Source of the DNA: Denitratimonas yunnanensis (SeqCode)
GTDB taxonomy: Bacteria > Pseudomonadota > Gammaproteobacteria > Xanthomonadales > Xanthomonadaceae
Length of the DNA: 64,000 bases
Assembly: GCA_026410415.1 (NCBI GenBank)
Contig: JAPMLR010000001.1
Span: forward strand, 434,001-498,000
Reading direction: 5' to 3'
The first letter of the stretch is position 1. Every line of letters starts with the position of its first letter. The notes beneath the pieces were generated by a model. That model was not told the DNA's origin, did not search any database, and saw only the letters and a program-made list of their open reading frames with translations. A program made the translations under genes and the position numbers. This document shows, piece after piece, positions 33,474-44,702 of this stretch.

Positions 33474-35282
33474 ATGTCCCATCGTTTCCCGCCCTGCACG
33501 CCCGGCGCGCAGGCACTCTCGCGGCGCCGTTTCGTGCAGGGCATCGCACTCGGCGGCATCGCCGCCTCCGGCCTCCCCACGCTTGCGCAAGCCCGTGCTT
33601 CGCAATTGCCGCTGGCCGGCCAGCCGCTCGTTCTGGCTGGTCCGGAGCTGGATCTTTCCATCGGCCAATCGCTGGTCAACTACACCGGCCGCGCCCGCCG
33701 CGCCATTACCGTCAACGGCAGCCTGCCCGCGCCCATCCTTCGTTTCCGCGAAGGCGACGATCTGACGATCCGCGTGCACAACACACTGGACGTGGATACC
33801 TCGATCCACTGGCACGGCATCCTCCTGCCAGCCAACATGGACGGCGTACCCGGCTTCAGCTTCCACGGCATCCATCCCGGCGAAACCTTCACCTACCGCT
33901 ATCGCCTGCTCCAGAACGGCACGTACTGGTATCACAGCCATTCCGGCGCGCAGGAGCAGGTGGGCCTGTACGGCGCGATGATCGTGGAGCCGCGCGATGC
34001 CGCACCGAAAACATGGGATCGCGAACACGTCATCCTGTTCTCCGACTGGACCGACCTCGATCCGCATCGCCTGCTCGCCCGGCTCAAGAAAAGCGCGCAT
34101 TACTACAACCGCCGCAAGCTCACCGTGCCGGATTTTTTTGCCGACGCACGCGAACACGGCTGGGCCGCCACCCTCGAAGACCGCAAGGGCTGGGGACGCA
34201 TGCGCATGAGCCCGAGCGACCTCGCCGACGTGAACGGCTTCGAATACACCTACCTTGCCAACGGCATGACGCCGGCGAGCAACTGGACGGGCCTGTTCAC
34301 GCCCGGCGAGCGCGTGCTGCTGCGCCTGATCAACGGCTCGGCGATGAGTTATTTCGACCTGCGCATTCCCGGCCTGAAGCTCACCGTGATCGCCGCCGAC
34401 GGCCAGCCGGTTGAGCCGGTGAGCGTGGATGAAATCCGCCTCGCGGTGGCGGAAACCTACGATGTGCTGGTCGAGCCCGCCGAGGACCGCGCCTACACGA
34501 TCTTCGCGCAGAACCACGACCGCAGCGGCTACGCCCGCGCCACGCTCGCGCCACGTGCAGGCATGAGTGCGCCGGTTCCCGAACCGGATGCCCCCGTCTA
34601 TCTCACGATGGCCGACATGGGCCACGACCACGGCACGCATGGCGATCATTCGCAGATGAACCATGCCGCCGACCCGCACGCCAGTCACGGCGGCCATGAT
34701 GCCCACGCACATCATGGCGCCCATGCCGGCCACGCGATGGCGGGAATGGCGATGCAGGCGCACCCCGTCAGCGAAACCGGCAATCCGCACGTGGACATGC
34801 AGACCATGACGCCCACGCCGCGCCTGGACGATCCGGGCATCGGCCTGCGCGACAACGGTCGTCACGTACTGACCTACGCGCAGCTGCGCAGCACCTTCCC
34901 CGACCCGGATGGCCGGGAACCCTCGCGCACCATCGAGTTGCACCTGACCGGCCACATGGAACGATTTTCCTGGTCGTTCGACGGCATCAAGTTCTCCAGC
35001 GCCGAGCCATTGAGACTGATCTACGGCGAGCGCGTGCGCATCGTGCTGGTCAACGACACGATGATGGAACACCCCATCCACCTGCACGGCCTGTGGAGCG
35101 ACCTGGAAGACGAGGCCGGCCAGTTCCTCGTGCGCAAACACACCATCACGATTCCACCCGGTACGCGCCGCAGTTTCCGCGTCACCGCCGACGCGTTGGG
35201 CCGCTGGGCTTTCCATTGCCATCTGCTCTACCACATGGAAACCGGCATGTTTCGCGAAGTGCGGGTGGAGGAATCGGCATGA
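33474..35282 (+). CDS. copA: Copper resistance multicopper oxidase CopA (602 aa)
   Basis: Periplasmic multicopper oxidase, exported by Tat (SRRRF at 16-20 followed by a hydrophobic stretch). Copper-site motifs: HWHGILLP, WYHSHSGAQ, HPIHLHG and the C-terminal HCHLLYHMETGM. A His/Met-rich insert at about residues 380-430 (repeats like GHDHGTHGDHSQMNH) is the CopA copper-sponge region. GGAG lies 9 bases before the ATG at 33474. Its stop overlaps the copB start (ATGA). Confidence 0.96.
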   Translation: MSHRFPPCTPGAQALSRRRFVQGIALGGIAASGLPTLAQARASQLPLAGQPLVLAGPELDLSIGQSLVNYTGRARRAITVNGSLPAPILRFREGDDLTIRVHNTLDVDTSIHWHGILLPANMDGVPGFSFHGIHPGETFTYRYRLLQNGTYWYHSHSGAQEQVGLYGAMIVEPRDAAPKTWDREHVILFSDWTDLDPHRLLARLKKSAHYYNRRKLTVPDFFADAREHGWAATLEDRKGWGRMRMSPSDLADVNGFEYTYLANGMTPASNWTGLFTPGERVLLRLINGSAMSYFDLRIPGLKLTVIAADGQPVEPVSVDEIRLAVAETYDVLVEPAEDRAYTIFAQNHDRSGYARATLAPRAGMSAPVPEPDAPVYLTMADMGHDHGTHGDHSQMNHAADPHASHGGHDAHAHHGAHAGHAMAGMAMQAHPVSETGNPHVDMQTMTPTPRLDDPGIGLRDNGRHVLTYAQLRSTFPDPDGREPSRTIELHLTGHMERFSWSFDGIKFSSAEPLRLIYGERVRIVLVNDTMMEHPIHLHGLWSDLEDEAGQFLVRKHTITIPPGTRRSFRVTADALGRWAFHCHLLYHMETGMFREVRVEESA

Positions 35283-36235
35283 ACCGCCGCAGCCTGTCCC
35301 TGCTCGTTACCGCGCTGAGCGTCGCCTTCATCGGGAACGCCGTCGCGCAATCGCATGACCACTCGCACCATCAACACCACGACACACCGCCCCAACCGGA
35401 GCCGAAGCGTGCGGCAGACACGCACGATCATCCGGCCCACGCCGCGCATGCCGCGCATGACCACGGCACCCCTGCAGAGCACGATCACTCGTCCCACAGC
35501 GGAAACGATCAAGCTCATCACCAGCCATCCGGCCCCACGCTCCCGCCGATCACCGACGCCGACCGCGCCGCCGCGTTCCCCGACCTCGGCCACATGTCGA
35601 TGGCCGATCACGGCATGGACGACGACGCGATCCACTTCAAAGCCCTGTTCGACGGACTCGAATGGCGGCATGCACGCCACGGTGGCAGCGACTCCTTCGC
35701 GTGGAATGCCACCACCTGGATCGGACGCGACATCAACAAGCTCTGGTTGAAGACCTCGGGCGAACGCCGCGCCGGCCATACCCATGCGGCGCACGTCGAG
35801 GCTTTGTGGGGCCACGCCATCGGCCCGTGGTGGGACACCGTGATCGGCATCCGTCACGACAGCCTGCCCGGCCCGTCGCAAACCCGCGCCGCATTCGGCA
35901 TGCAGGGATTGGCGCCCTACCAGTTCGAGATCGACGCGATGCTGTATGTCGGCGGCGACAGCAAGGCCGAACTGCATGTGGAGGCCGAGTACGAGTTGCT
36001 CTTTACCTGGCGCTGGATCCTGGTGCCGTCGCTCGGCACCGGGTGGATCGCCAGCGACGATGTGCGTCGCGACCTGCAGTCCGGCTGGAGCGGCATCGAA
36101 GCCGGCTTGACGCTGCGCTACGAGATCCGCCCGGATCTTGCGCCATACATCGGCCATGTCTGGCACGGAGGTGGCAGCGCCAACCAGCACGATCGCGGCG
36201 GACAGTGGATTGCCGGCATGCGGTTCTGGTTCTGA
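35279..36235 (+). CDS. copB: Copper resistance outer-membrane protein CopB (318 aa)
   Basis: Outer-membrane protein working with CopA in copper resistance. Signal peptide about 1-23 (ending GNAVAQ). His-rich segment 24-90 (many DHSHH, HAAHDHG repeats), then the CopB domain: EWRHARHGGSDSFAWNATTW, IGRDINKLWLKTSGE, HPWWD-like IGPWWDTVIGIRHD, and a C-terminal beta-barrel ending in aromatic FWF. Translationally coupled to copA by ATGA. Confidence 0.94.
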   Translation: MNRRSLSLLVTALSVAFIGNAVAQSHDHSHHQHHDTPPQPEPKRAADTHDHPAHAAHAAHDHGTPAEHDHSSHSGNDQAHHQPSGPTLPPITDADRAAAFPDLGHMSMADHGMDDDAIHFKALFDGLEWRHARHGGSDSFAWNATTWIGRDINKLWLKTSGERRAGHTHAAHVEALWGHAIGPWWDTVIGIRHDSLPGPSQTRAAFGMQGLAPYQFEIDAMLYVGGDSKAELHVEAEYELLFTWRWILVPSLGTGWIASDDVRRDLQSGWSGIEAGLTLRYEIRPDLAPYIGHVWHGGGSANQHDRGGQWIAGMRFWF

Positions 36236-36319
36236 TCGCGACCACGGCTCCCGGCTCCGTTCGCCAAGGCAGCGGAGCCGGACCGATGTACCATCGCTCC
36301 AGATCCCCGGGAGGCGGCC

Positions 36320-36877
36320 ATGGGCGAGATCACCGAACTGTTGTCGCGCTCGGCGCAGGGCGATGCGGAGGCGATGAATGCGGTGTTCCGCCACGTCTAC
36401 CCGGAACTGCGCCGACTCGCCTCCTCGCAACTCGGGCAACGCGACCAGACCCTGACGCCCACCGTACTGGTGCACGAAGCCTATCTGCGGCTGATGGGCG
36501 CGACCTCGCTGTCATTGGCGAGCCGGCGGCACTTTTTCAATTGTGCCGCCCGCGCGATGCGCAACATCCTGATCGACCATCTGCGTGCCGCATCCTCTGA
36601 AAAGCGCGGCGGCTTGAACGCCACCTTGTCGATCGAAGGCATCCAGGTCGAAGGCATCGGACTGTCGCCCGATCTGATCGACCTGGACGCGGCCCTGGAT
36701 GCGCTGGACTGCGTTTCCCAGCGGCAACGCGAAATCGTCGAACTGCACTTCTTCGCCGGACTGGAATTCCCGGAACTCGGCGAATTGCTGGATTGTTCGG
36801 AGCGCACGCTGTTCCGGGAGTGGCAGCGCGCCCGCGCCTTCCTGCACGCCTGGTTGCGTTCGCCTGACCCGGACTGA
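36320..36877 (+). CDS. ECF-type RNA polymerase sigma factor (185 aa)
   Basis: Sigma-70 family regulator of the ECF_sub type often paired with Ser/Thr kinases. Region 2: YPELRRLASSQLGQ, TPTVLVHEAYLRLM, HFFNCAARAMRNILIDHLRA. Region 4: CVSQRQREIVELHFFAGLEF followed by SERTLFREWQRARAFL. No anti-sigma factor is adjacent; a large kinase-TPR gene follows 71 bases later, probably controlling or controlled by it. No ECF promoter pair was identified. Confidence 0.88.
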   Translation: MGEITELLSRSAQGDAEAMNAVFRHVYPELRRLASSQLGQRDQTLTPTVLVHEAYLRLMGATSLSLASRRHFFNCAARAMRNILIDHLRAASSEKRGGLNATLSIEGIQVEGIGLSPDLIDLDAALDALDCVSQRQREIVELHFFAGLEFPELGELLDCSERTLFREWQRARAFLHAWLRSPDPD

Positions 36878-36948
36878 CCCGGCGAAACGATCTGGCAGGC
36901 AGGACCGTACCTTCCCGAACTGTCCTCACGTTCCAAAGGAATCGGCAC

Positions 36949-39750
36949 ATGAACCCCACCCAAGCCGCGCTTTGGCGAGAAGCGGATGCCATCTTCGACG
37001 CCTTGCTCGACCTTCCCGACGCAGAGCGATCCACACGACTGGCGACCTTGCCCGACGCCCTCCGCCAGCGAGTGCAGAACCTGCTGGATGCGGCATGTGG
37101 ATCGGGACCGCTGGACGTGGCGCTCGACCTGCATGCCAAGGGCCCGGCGATACCGACGCGCATTGGCGCCTGGACATTGGGCGAAGCCATCGGTCGAGGT
37201 GGCATGTCGGTGGTATACGCCGCCTGGCGCGACGTGGCCGGAGAACGCCAGCAGGCTGCATTGAAACTTCTGACGGTGGCGGCGCTGGCATCCGATGGCA
37301 AGCAACGCTTCCTGCGCGAGCACCAGGCGCTGGCGAGGCTGGCGCACCCTCATATTGCCGCGCTGCTGGATGCCGGCGTGCTGGCCGATGGCACGCCCTA
37401 CATCGCGATGCAGCGCATCGACGGCGTGCGTATCGACCACTGGTGCCAATCGCGTCGTTTGTCACCTCGCGCGGTGGTGGAGTTGTTCCTGCAGGTGTGC
37501 GAAGCGGTCGCCTACGCCAACCGACAATTGGTGGTGCATCGCGATCTCAAGCCGGGAAACATTCTGGTCGATGCGCAAGGCGAAGCTCGCCTGCTGGATT
37601 TCGGCATTGCGCGGCTGCTGGATGACGCGATCGACGACGAGGCCACCGCCCAGCGAGCGATGACACCGCAGTACGCCGCGCCGGAATGTTTCAGCGCCGC
37701 CGATACCGGTGCGGCAGTGGATGTCTACGGCCTCGGCGCCGTGCTGTACCGGCTGCTTTGCGGCCATGCACCGCATGACCGAAGCCTTGGGCGCGATGCC
37801 GACATCCGCCCGCCCTCGCGTGCAAGTACCGGGCCGCGCACCGCACGCGCGCTGCGCGGCGATCTGGATGCCATCACCATGCGTGCTCTGGAAACCGATC
37901 CCTCGCGACGCTATCCGGATGCGACGGCATTGGCTGACGACCTTCGTCGCTGGCTGCAGTCGCGCCCGGTGCATGCCGCCGATGCGGGCCGCTGGTATCG
38001 GCTGCGACGCTTTGTGCGTCGCCATCGCGGCGCGGTCGCCGCAACGGCGCTGCTGGCTGCCGCGATCGTCACCGGCATCGGCTCGACGCTCTGGCAATCG
38101 CGCAAGGTCGCCGCAGAAGCTGCACGCGCCGAACAAGTCAAATCCTTCCTCGTGTCGCTGCTGCAAAGCGCCAGTCCCGAAGGACCGGATGGGCGCATGG
38201 AAGACACCGGCAACGTGCTTGCGCGTGGCGCGCACCAGGCCATCGCACGGCTCGACGGCGAGCCGGCACTGCAATCCGAATTGCTGCTGTTGATCGCACG
38301 GCTTCAAGCGGAACTGGGGCGCTTCGACGCGGCGCTGGAAACGCTCGACGCCGCCGAACCGCGCCTGGCGCTCGACCCTCGCAACCTGCGAACCCGCCGC
38401 ACCGAAACCGCCTTGATCCGCGCCCAGGTTTTCTCGGGCATGGGCAACCCGCAAGCCATGCGCGACGAGCTGGCGCAGGCGCTGGAGTTCGGCGCCGAAC
38501 AGGAAGGCGCCGCTGGCAGGCGCACCGCCGCTTACCTGCGCCTGCGGCTGGCTTACGCACGTTCGCAACTGGGCGAGCACGAGTCCGCACTCGCATTGCT
38601 GGACGCCGCCGACGCGATGATCTCGACCCTGCGACCGGCCGATCCCCACATCCAGGGAGAGGCCGCGTTCTATCGCGGCCAATCGGCGATGCTGCGTGAC
38701 GACTACACCGCAGCCTGGGACGGGTTCCAGCAGGCGCGAGAGCGGTATCGCATGTCCGGCCGTGTGGATGAGGCCACCGACGCCAACCTGCTCACCGCAA
38801 TGTCCTCGCTCGCCTCACGCATGAACAAGCATGACGAGGCTGTCGCACTCGCCCGCGAGGTGGTCGACATCACGCGCCGCCTTTACCCCGCCGACCATCC
38901 CCTGCTCGGCGGAAAACTCAACGTGCTGGCCAGCGTGCTGATCGATGCCGGGCAAAGCGCGGAGGCTGAATCCTATTCCCGCGAAGCACTCGACATCAGC
39001 CGCCGAACCCTGCCCGCCGGCAGCACGCGGCTGGCTGCATCGATCTACAACTACGCGATGTTGCTGGCACTCGATTTCGGCAACCCGGCCCGGGCATCGG
39101 AACTGCTCGCCGAGGCCCGCCGCATCGCGTCGGCAGGCTACGGCGAAAACGACTTCCGCACCCTGCTGATCGCAACCGGACAACTGTACGCTGCACACGA
39201 AAGCGGCGATGCGACCGGCGCCACGCGCCTGGCTGACGACATCACCGCAAGAATCGCTTTGCCCGAGGTGACGGAGACGCTCAGCCTGCGCTCGGAGCTG
39301 GTACTGCTGACCCGCGTGGCGCGTATCCGGTTGGAGCTGCGTGACGCACGCGAAGCGCTTGGTCTGCTGGACCACATCGAAACCGATGACGGCGCGATCC
39401 ACGCATCCGCATCGCGAAATGCGGTCGTGGATACGCTGCGCCTGCGCGCCAGCATGATGCTGGGTCAGCGCGATGCTGCCGCTGCCATCGCCACGAGGCT
39501 GCGCGCCGACCTGTCCGATGCCGCCGCATCCGGTGACTCGGACGTGGCCGAGGCCTACGCCGCGCTTGGCCTGCACGCACTCGACGCCGGCGACAGGGTG
39601 CTCGCTCGATCGGACCTCGGCGCCGCACGCGCGGTCTTCGGCAATCGACCGGTGCGCCCGCGTTCGGCGCGTCAGCTGGAGGCGCTGGCACGAGCGTTGG
39701 ACGCCTCGGGCAGAAAGCAGCCCGCCGGGAACGAGCCGCCCCAGCGGTGA
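36949..39750 (+). CDS. Membrane Ser/Thr protein kinase with TPR C-terminus (933 aa)
   Basis: Hanks-type kinase. Gly loop IGRGGMSVVYAAW (81-93), Lys106 (AALKLL), HRDLKPGN (198-205), DFG (217-219) and the APE-like segment YAAPECFSA. One membrane segment at about 360-380 places the kinase inside and a long C-terminal region outside. That region, with repeated helical pairs (RLQAELGRFDAALETLDAAE, AREVVDITRRLYPADHPLLG), is TPR-like. Likely a sensor that signals to the sigma factor in front. The arrangement sigma factor then TPR kinase is common in this group. The external ligand is unknown. Confidence 0.9.
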   Translation: MNPTQAALWREADAIFDALLDLPDAERSTRLATLPDALRQRVQNLLDAACGSGPLDVALDLHAKGPAIPTRIGAWTLGEAIGRGGMSVVYAAWRDVAGERQQAALKLLTVAALASDGKQRFLREHQALARLAHPHIAALLDAGVLADGTPYIAMQRIDGVRIDHWCQSRRLSPRAVVELFLQVCEAVAYANRQLVVHRDLKPGNILVDAQGEARLLDFGIARLLDDAIDDEATAQRAMTPQYAAPECFSAADTGAAVDVYGLGAVLYRLLCGHAPHDRSLGRDADIRPPSRASTGPRTARALRGDLDAITMRALETDPSRRYPDATALADDLRRWLQSRPVHAADAGRWYRLRRFVRRHRGAVAATALLAAAIVTGIGSTLWQSRKVAAEAARAEQVKSFLVSLLQSASPEGPDGRMEDTGNVLARGAHQAIARLDGEPALQSELLLLIARLQAELGRFDAALETLDAAEPRLALDPRNLRTRRTETALIRAQVFSGMGNPQAMRDELAQALEFGAEQEGAAGRRTAAYLRLRLAYARSQLGEHESALALLDAADAMISTLRPADPHIQGEAAFYRGQSAMLRDDYTAAWDGFQQARERYRMSGRVDEATDANLLTAMSSLASRMNKHDEAVALAREVVDITRRLYPADHPLLGGKLNVLASVLIDAGQSAEAESYSREALDISRRTLPAGSTRLAASIYNYAMLLALDFGNPARASELLAEARRIASAGYGENDFRTLLIATGQLYAAHESGDATGATRLADDITARIALPEVTETLSLRSELVLLTRVARIRLELRDAREALGLLDHIETDDGAIHASASRNAVVDTLRLRASMMLGQRDAAAAIATRLRADLSDAAASGDSDVAEAYAALGLHALDAGDRVLARSDLGAARAVFGNRPVRPRSARQLEALARALDASGRKQPAGNEPPQR

Positions 39751-39955
39751 AACCAGGCCCATCGGCGAAACCGGAAAAATTCCAGTGCGGACCCGATGCC
39801 CCAGCGCAAACATCCTCGAACACGTGCCAGCGAGACATCTTCAGGCAAACGCGTCGCCGCCTCCGTGAATTCCTTCTGGTTCGCGAGGTGGCGGCAATCA
39901 CTCGCACTTCGCCCCTGAAGTACAATGGCCGGCTGCGATCCACGCCGGTTTTTCG

Positions 39956-42900
39956 TTGAACACCCCGTCTTCCTCCCTCCCCGACCCCGTCCTGCCGCGC
40001 GGCAGTCAGAAGCGTGCCGACTGGCGCGCCCCTGCCAGCGCGAGCGCGCTTTCCCTGATGGTTTCGCGCGCGGCGCAAGCGCATGCCGGCGTACTGATCG
40101 CGGTGACACGCGACAGCCAGTCGGCGCACGCCCTCGAAGCCGAATTGTCCGTATTCGCGCCCGACGTGCCGGTACTGCCGTTCCCGGACTGGGAAACCCT
40201 GCCCTACGACCTGTTCGGCCCGCAGCCGGACATCGTGTCACGTCGCGTTGCGACGCTGTATCAGCTTCCTGGCATCCGCCACGGCGTGCTGATCGTTCCC
40301 GTGTTCACGCTGATGCAGCGCCTCGCGCCAGCGGGATTCATCGCCGCTCAGGCCTTGATGGTGGAACAAGGCCAGCGCCTGTCGCTGGACGAGGAAAAGC
40401 GTCGGCTCGAAGCCGCCGGGTACCGCAACGTTCCGCAAGTGCTGGATCCGGGCGATTTCGCGGTGCGCGGCGCGCTGCTCGACATTTTCCCGATGGGCAG
40501 CCCGGAGCCATACCGCATCGAACTGCTGGACGAGGACGTGGATTCGATCCGCACCTTCGATCCGGAAACCCAGCGCTCGCTGCACAAGGTCGCATCGGTC
40601 AAGATGTTGCCGGCGCGCGAGTTCCCGCTGGATGAGGAGGCTGGCCGTGCGTTCCGCAGCGCGTTGCGCGAGCGCTTCCCGATCGATCCGCGACGCTGCC
40701 CGCTGTATCAGGACATGAAGGCGGGCGGTGCCGCCGCCGGCATCGAGTACTACCTGCCGCTGTTTTTCGAAAAGACGGCCACGCTGTTCGATTATCTCGG
40801 CGACGATGCGCTGTGTCTGTTGGGCGAAGGCGCGCTGGAAGCCTCGGAGCACTTCTGGACGCAGACGACCGAACGCTACGAACAGCGCCGCCACGATGTC
40901 GAACGCCCCGTGCTGCCGCCAGCAGAATTGTTCCTTGCTCCGGAATCCTTGCGCGAAGCGTTGAATCTGCGTCGTCGCATCGAGGTACTCGGCAGCGTAC
41001 ATCCACGCTGGGAGCAGGCGGTTGCACTCGGCGATGCACCCGCTCCGGCACTGCCGTTGCTGCAGAAGGGCGAAGCCAGCGCCGCTGCATTGCGCAGCTT
41101 CCTCGATCATTATCCCGGCCGTGTGCTGGTCGCTGCCGATTCGCCCGGCCGGCGCGAGGCACTGATCGATACGCTGGCGTCGCTGGATCTCAAGCCGGAC
41201 GTGGTGAACGACTGGCGTGCATTCCACACCGGCACATCGACCGCGCGACTGAGCATCACCGTCGCACCGCTGGAGGATGGGTTCGCGCTCGTCGATCCAG
41301 CGCTGTGCGTGCTCACCGAACGCCAGTTCTATCCGGAACGCGCCGTCACACGCCGCCGCAACAAGGCCGGACGCGATCCCGACACCATCCTGCGCGACCT
41401 GTCGGAAATTTCGATTGGTTCACCGATCGTGCATGAGGACCATGGCGTCGGCCGTTATGCCGGCCTGGAGTCGCTCGACGTCGGCGATCAGCGCGCCGAG
41501 TTCCTGTGCATCGAGTACGCCAAGGGCGACAAGCTCTATGTCCCGGTGGCGCAACTGCATCTGGTCAGCCGCTACGCCGGTGCCTCGCCGGAAATGGCGC
41601 CGCTGCATTCGCTCGGTGGCGACCAGTGGGACAAGGCGAAGAAAAAAGCGGCCGAAAAAGTCCGCGACGTAGCGGCCGAGCTGCTCGAGATTCAAGCGCG
41701 CCGCCAAGCGCGCGCCGGCATCGCGCTCGAGGTGGACCGTTCGATGTACATGCCGTTCGCCGCGCAATTTCCGTTCGAGGAAACGCCGGACCAGCTGTCG
41801 GCCATCGAGGCGGTCATCGCCGACCTGGATTCGGCCCAACCGATGGACCGCGTGGTCTGCGGCGACGTGGGTTTCGGCAAGACCGAAGTGGCCGTGCGGG
41901 CGGCCTTCGTCGCCGCGACGGCAGGCAAGCAGGTCGCGGTATTGGTGCCGACCACGCTGCTGGCCGAACAACATTTCCGCAACTTCCGCGATCGCTTCGC
42001 CGATTGGCCGTTGAAGGTCGAGGTGCTGTCGCGCTTCAAGACCGCGAAGGAAATCAAGGCGGAACTGGAGAAACTCGCTGCCGGGCAGATCGACGTCATC
42101 GTCGGCACCCATCGCCTGCTGCAGGAGGACGTGAAGTTCAAGGACCTGGGTCTGGTCATCGTCGACGAGGAGCAGCGCTTTGGCGTGCGCCAGAAGGAAC
42201 GGCTCAAGGCGATGCGCGCCGAGGTGCATCTGCTCACCCTCACCGCCACGCCGATCCCGCGCACGCTGAACATGGCGATGTCCGGCCTGCGCGACTTGTC
42301 GATCATTGCGACGCCGCCGCCGAACCGCCTCGCTGTTCAAACCGTCGTCACGCAATGGGATCCCGCACAGATGCGCGAAGCCTTCCAGCGTGAACTGGCG
42401 CGCGGCGGCCAGGTGTACTTCCTGCACAACGAAGTCAGCGACATCGAGCGCGTGGCGCGCGAGCTGGGCGAACTGGTGCCCGAGGCACGCATCCGCATCG
42501 CGCACGGCCAGATGCCCGAGCGCGAGCTGGAGCAGGTGATGCTGGATTTCCATCGCCAGCGCTTCAATGTCCTGTTGTGCACCACGATCATCGAGTCGGG
42601 CATCGACATCCCGAATGCCAACACCATCGTGATCGACCGCGCCGACCGATTCGGTCTGGCCCAGTTGCACCAACTGCGTGGCCGTGTCGGTCGCTCGCAC
42701 CATCGCGCCTATGCCTACCTGATCGTCCCCGAGCGCAAGGCGATGACCGGCGACGCAGCCAAGCGCCTGGAAGCCATCGCCTCGCTCGACGAACTCGGCG
42801 CCGGCTTCACCTTGGCCACGCATGATCTGGAAATTCGCGGCGCCGGCGAACTACTGGGCGAAGGCCAGTCCGGACAGATTGCGGAAGTGGGTTTCTCGCT

Positions 42901-43435
42901 TTACACCGAATTGCTGGAACGCGCGGTTCGTTCGATCAAACAGGGCAAGATCCCGGATCTCGACGACGTCGATCGCCACGGCGCCGACGTGCAGCTGCAT
43001 ATTCCGGCGCTGATCCCGGACGATTACCTGCCCGATGTGCACACGCGGCTGACCCTGTACAAGCGCATCGCCTCGGCCACCAGCACCGACGCGCTGCGCG
43101 AGCTGCAGGTGGAGATGATCGACCGATTCGGCTTGCTGCCCGATCAGGTGAAGAATCTCTACGCGGTGGCCGAACTCAAGCTGGCTGCCACGGTGATCGG
43201 TATCCGCAAGCTCGAAGTCGGTGAGCGCGGCGGGCGTGTGCAGTTTGTGCCGCAGCCCAAGATCGACCCGATGACGATCATCCGGTTGATCCAGAGTCAG
43301 CCGCGCGTGTTCTCGATGGATGGCCCGGACAAGCTTCGCTTCCGTTACGAACTTCCCGGCGCCGCCGAGCGGCTGTCCACCGCACGCGACGTGTTGCTCG
43401 CGCTCGGCGGGAAGCCTCACCTGTCGGGGGCGTAG
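39956..43435 (+). CDS. mfd: Transcription-repair coupling factor Mfd (1159 aa)
   Basis: Removes stalled RNA polymerase and recruits UvrA. UvrB-like N-terminal region ([18 protein letters not shown], then [11 protein letters not shown]), an RNA polymerase-interacting domain ([20 protein letters not shown]), and the superfamily II helicase: [46 protein letters not shown] and [19 protein letters not shown]-terminal domain: [18 protein letters not shown]. Length matches the E. coli protein. The best start is TTG at 39956; no ATG in frame gives a normal N-terminus. Confidence 0.97.
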   Translation: MNTPSSSLPDPVLPRGSQKRADWRAPASASALSLMVSRAAQAHAGVLIAVTRDSQSAHALEAELSVFAPDVPVLPFPDWETLPYDLFGPQPDIVSRRVATLYQLPGIRHGVLIVPVFTLMQRLAPAGFIAAQALMVEQGQRLSLDEEKRRLEAAGYRNVPQVLDPGDFAVRGALLDIFPMGSPEPYRIELLDEDVDSIRTFDPETQRSLHKVASVKMLPAREFPLDEEAGRAFRSALRERFPIDPRRCPLYQDMKAGGAAAGIEYYLPLFFEKTATLFDYLGDDALCLLGEGALEASEHFWTQTTERYEQRRHDVERPVLPPAELFLAPESLREALNLRRRIEVLGSVHPRWEQAVALGDAPAPALPLLQKGEASAAALRSFLDHYPGRVLVAADSPGRREALIDTLASLDLKPDVVNDWRAFHTGTSTARLSITVAPLEDGFALVDPALCVLTERQFYPERAVTRRRNKAGRDPDTILRDLSEISIGSPIVHEDHGVGRYAGLESLDVGDQRAEFLCIEYAKGDKLYVPVAQLHLVSRYAGASPEMAPLHSLGGDQWDKAKKKAAEKVRDVAAELLEIQARRQARAGIALEVDRSMYMPFAAQFPFEETPDQLSAIEAVIADLDSAQPMDRVVCGDVGFGKTEVAVRAAFVAATAGKQVAVLVPTTLLAEQHFRNFRDRFADWPLKVEVLSRFKTAKEIKAELEKLAAGQIDVIVGTHRLLQEDVKFKDLGLVIVDEEQRFGVRQKERLKAMRAEVHLLTLTATPIPRTLNMAMSGLRDLSIIATPPPNRLAVQTVVTQWDPAQMREAFQRELARGGQVYFLHNEVSDIERVARELGELVPEARIRIAHGQMPERELEQVMLDFHRQRFNVLLCTTIIESGIDIPNANTIVIDRADRFGLAQLHQLRGRVGRSHHRAYAYLIVPERKAMTGDAAKRLEAIASLDELGAGFTLATHDLEIRGAGELLGEGQSGQIAEVGFSLYTELLERAVRSIKQGKIPDLDDVDRHGADVQLHIPALIPDDYLPDVHTRLTLYKRIASATSTDALRELQVEMIDRFGLLPDQVKNLYAVAELKLAATVIGIRKLEVGERGGRVQFVPQPKIDPMTIIRLIQSQPRVFSMDGPDKLRFRYELPGAAERLSTARDVLLALGGKPHLSGA

Positions 43436-43506
43436 CCCGACCTGCGCACGCCTGCGTGCGCGACGGATGGCTTGAAGCCGTTGCACCACGTCACCATCTG
43501 TCGACG

Positions 43507-44496
43507 ATGATTCCTTTCTCGATCCTCGATCTGGCCCCGATCCGCCAAGGCGGCACCGCGTCGCAATCCTTCGCCGAGACGCGCGATCTCGCCCAATGGG
43601 CCGAAAGCCTCGGCTATCGCCGCTACTGGCTCGCCGAGCATCACAACATGACCGGCATCGCCAGCGCCGCGACTTCGGTGCTCATCGGTCATGTAGCCGG
43701 CGCCACCTCGAAAATCCGCGTCGGCGCCGGCGGCATCATGCTGCCGAACCACGCGCCGCTGGTGATCGCCGAGCAGTTTGGCACTTTGTCGGCGTTATAT
43801 CCCGATCGCATCGACCTCGGTCTCGGACGCGCACCCGGTACGGATGGTCTGACAGCACGGGCGCTGCGGCGCAACCTTGCCAGCGATGTCGACGGGTTCC
43901 CGGACGACGTGAACGAACTGCTTGGCTATTTCGCCCCGGCCCGCGCGGGGCAACGCGTGCAGGCTGTGCCCGGGGCGGGTGCGGATGTGGAACCGTGGAT
44001 TCTCGGATCGAGCCTGTACGGCGCACAGTTTGCCGCCATGATGGGGCTCCCCTACGCCTTCGCCTCGCATTTCGCGCCGGCCCAGCTCGATGCCGCGCTG
44101 GCCAGTTACCGCCGCTTGTTCCGGCCTTCGGTGCGTCTGGACAAGCCACACGCGATGGTCGCGGTCAACGTCATCCTTGCCGACGACGGCGACACCGCAC
44201 GACGGGCAGCCACCTCGCAGCAGCAACAGTTCGTGGCGCTGATCCGGGGCAATCCCGGGCAGCTTCCGCCCCCACGGGAGGACATGGACACGTTCTGGAC
44301 GCCTGCGGAAAAAGCGCATGTTGAAACCACGCTGTCGTGCAGCTTCGTCGGCACGCTGGATGAGGTGACGCCGACGCTGAACGCCTTCCTGAAGCGCACC
44401 GCCGCGGACGAGCTCATCGTGAATTGCCACGTGCATGACCACCGTGCCCGGCGGCGCTCGCTGGAGCTGCTCGCACAGTTGCGCGAGCGCCTGTGA
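43507..44496 (+). CDS. LLM-class flavin-dependent oxidoreductase (329 aa)
   Basis: Luciferase-like monooxygenase family, probably FMN dependent. Start ATG 43507, giving [20 protein letters not shown], the usual family beginning. Further features: [40 protein letters not shown] and [17 protein letters not shown]. Close to the MsnO8/YhbW-like group. Located 71 bases after mfd. The substrate is unknown. Confidence 0.9.
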   Translation: MIPFSILDLAPIRQGGTASQSFAETRDLAQWAESLGYRRYWLAEHHNMTGIASAATSVLIGHVAGATSKIRVGAGGIMLPNHAPLVIAEQFGTLSALYPDRIDLGLGRAPGTDGLTARALRRNLASDVDGFPDDVNELLGYFAPARAGQRVQAVPGAGADVEPWILGSSLYGAQFAAMMGLPYAFASHFAPAQLDAALASYRRLFRPSVRLDKPHAMVAVNVILADDGDTARRAATSQQQQFVALIRGNPGQLPPPREDMDTFWTPAEKAHVETTLSCSFVGTLDEVTPTLNAFLKRTAADELIVNCHVHDHRARRRSLELLAQLRERL

Positions 44497-44633
44497 CACC
44501 AACGTCCCACGTTCCGGCGCAACCCGCGAATACGGAAGGATTCACGCTCACCGCAGGTCGGGGCAATACCCCCGACGCCTCGCATGTGCGTCACCCCGCA
44601 GGGCGCACGTCACGCACGCAAACACGGCTCGCA

Positions 44634-44664
44634 GCAGACCACCTGTGCCAGCGGAGTGGTCTGC
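44634..44664. terminator. Hairpin between the oxidoreductase and hinT
   Basis: Perfect 9-bp stem GCAGACCAC/GTGGTCTGC with a 13-nt loop in the convergent gap, 38 bases from the hinT stop. No T-run, so only a possible terminator. Confidence 0.4.
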
Positions 44665-44702
44665 CTGCCACCCCGATCGCGCGCCCCAAGCGACGACAGG
44701 GA

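Noticed and set aside
33165..35234. Long antisense frame (689 codons) across copA
   Set aside because: His-rich bias mirrors the codon pattern of copA; no recognisable domain.
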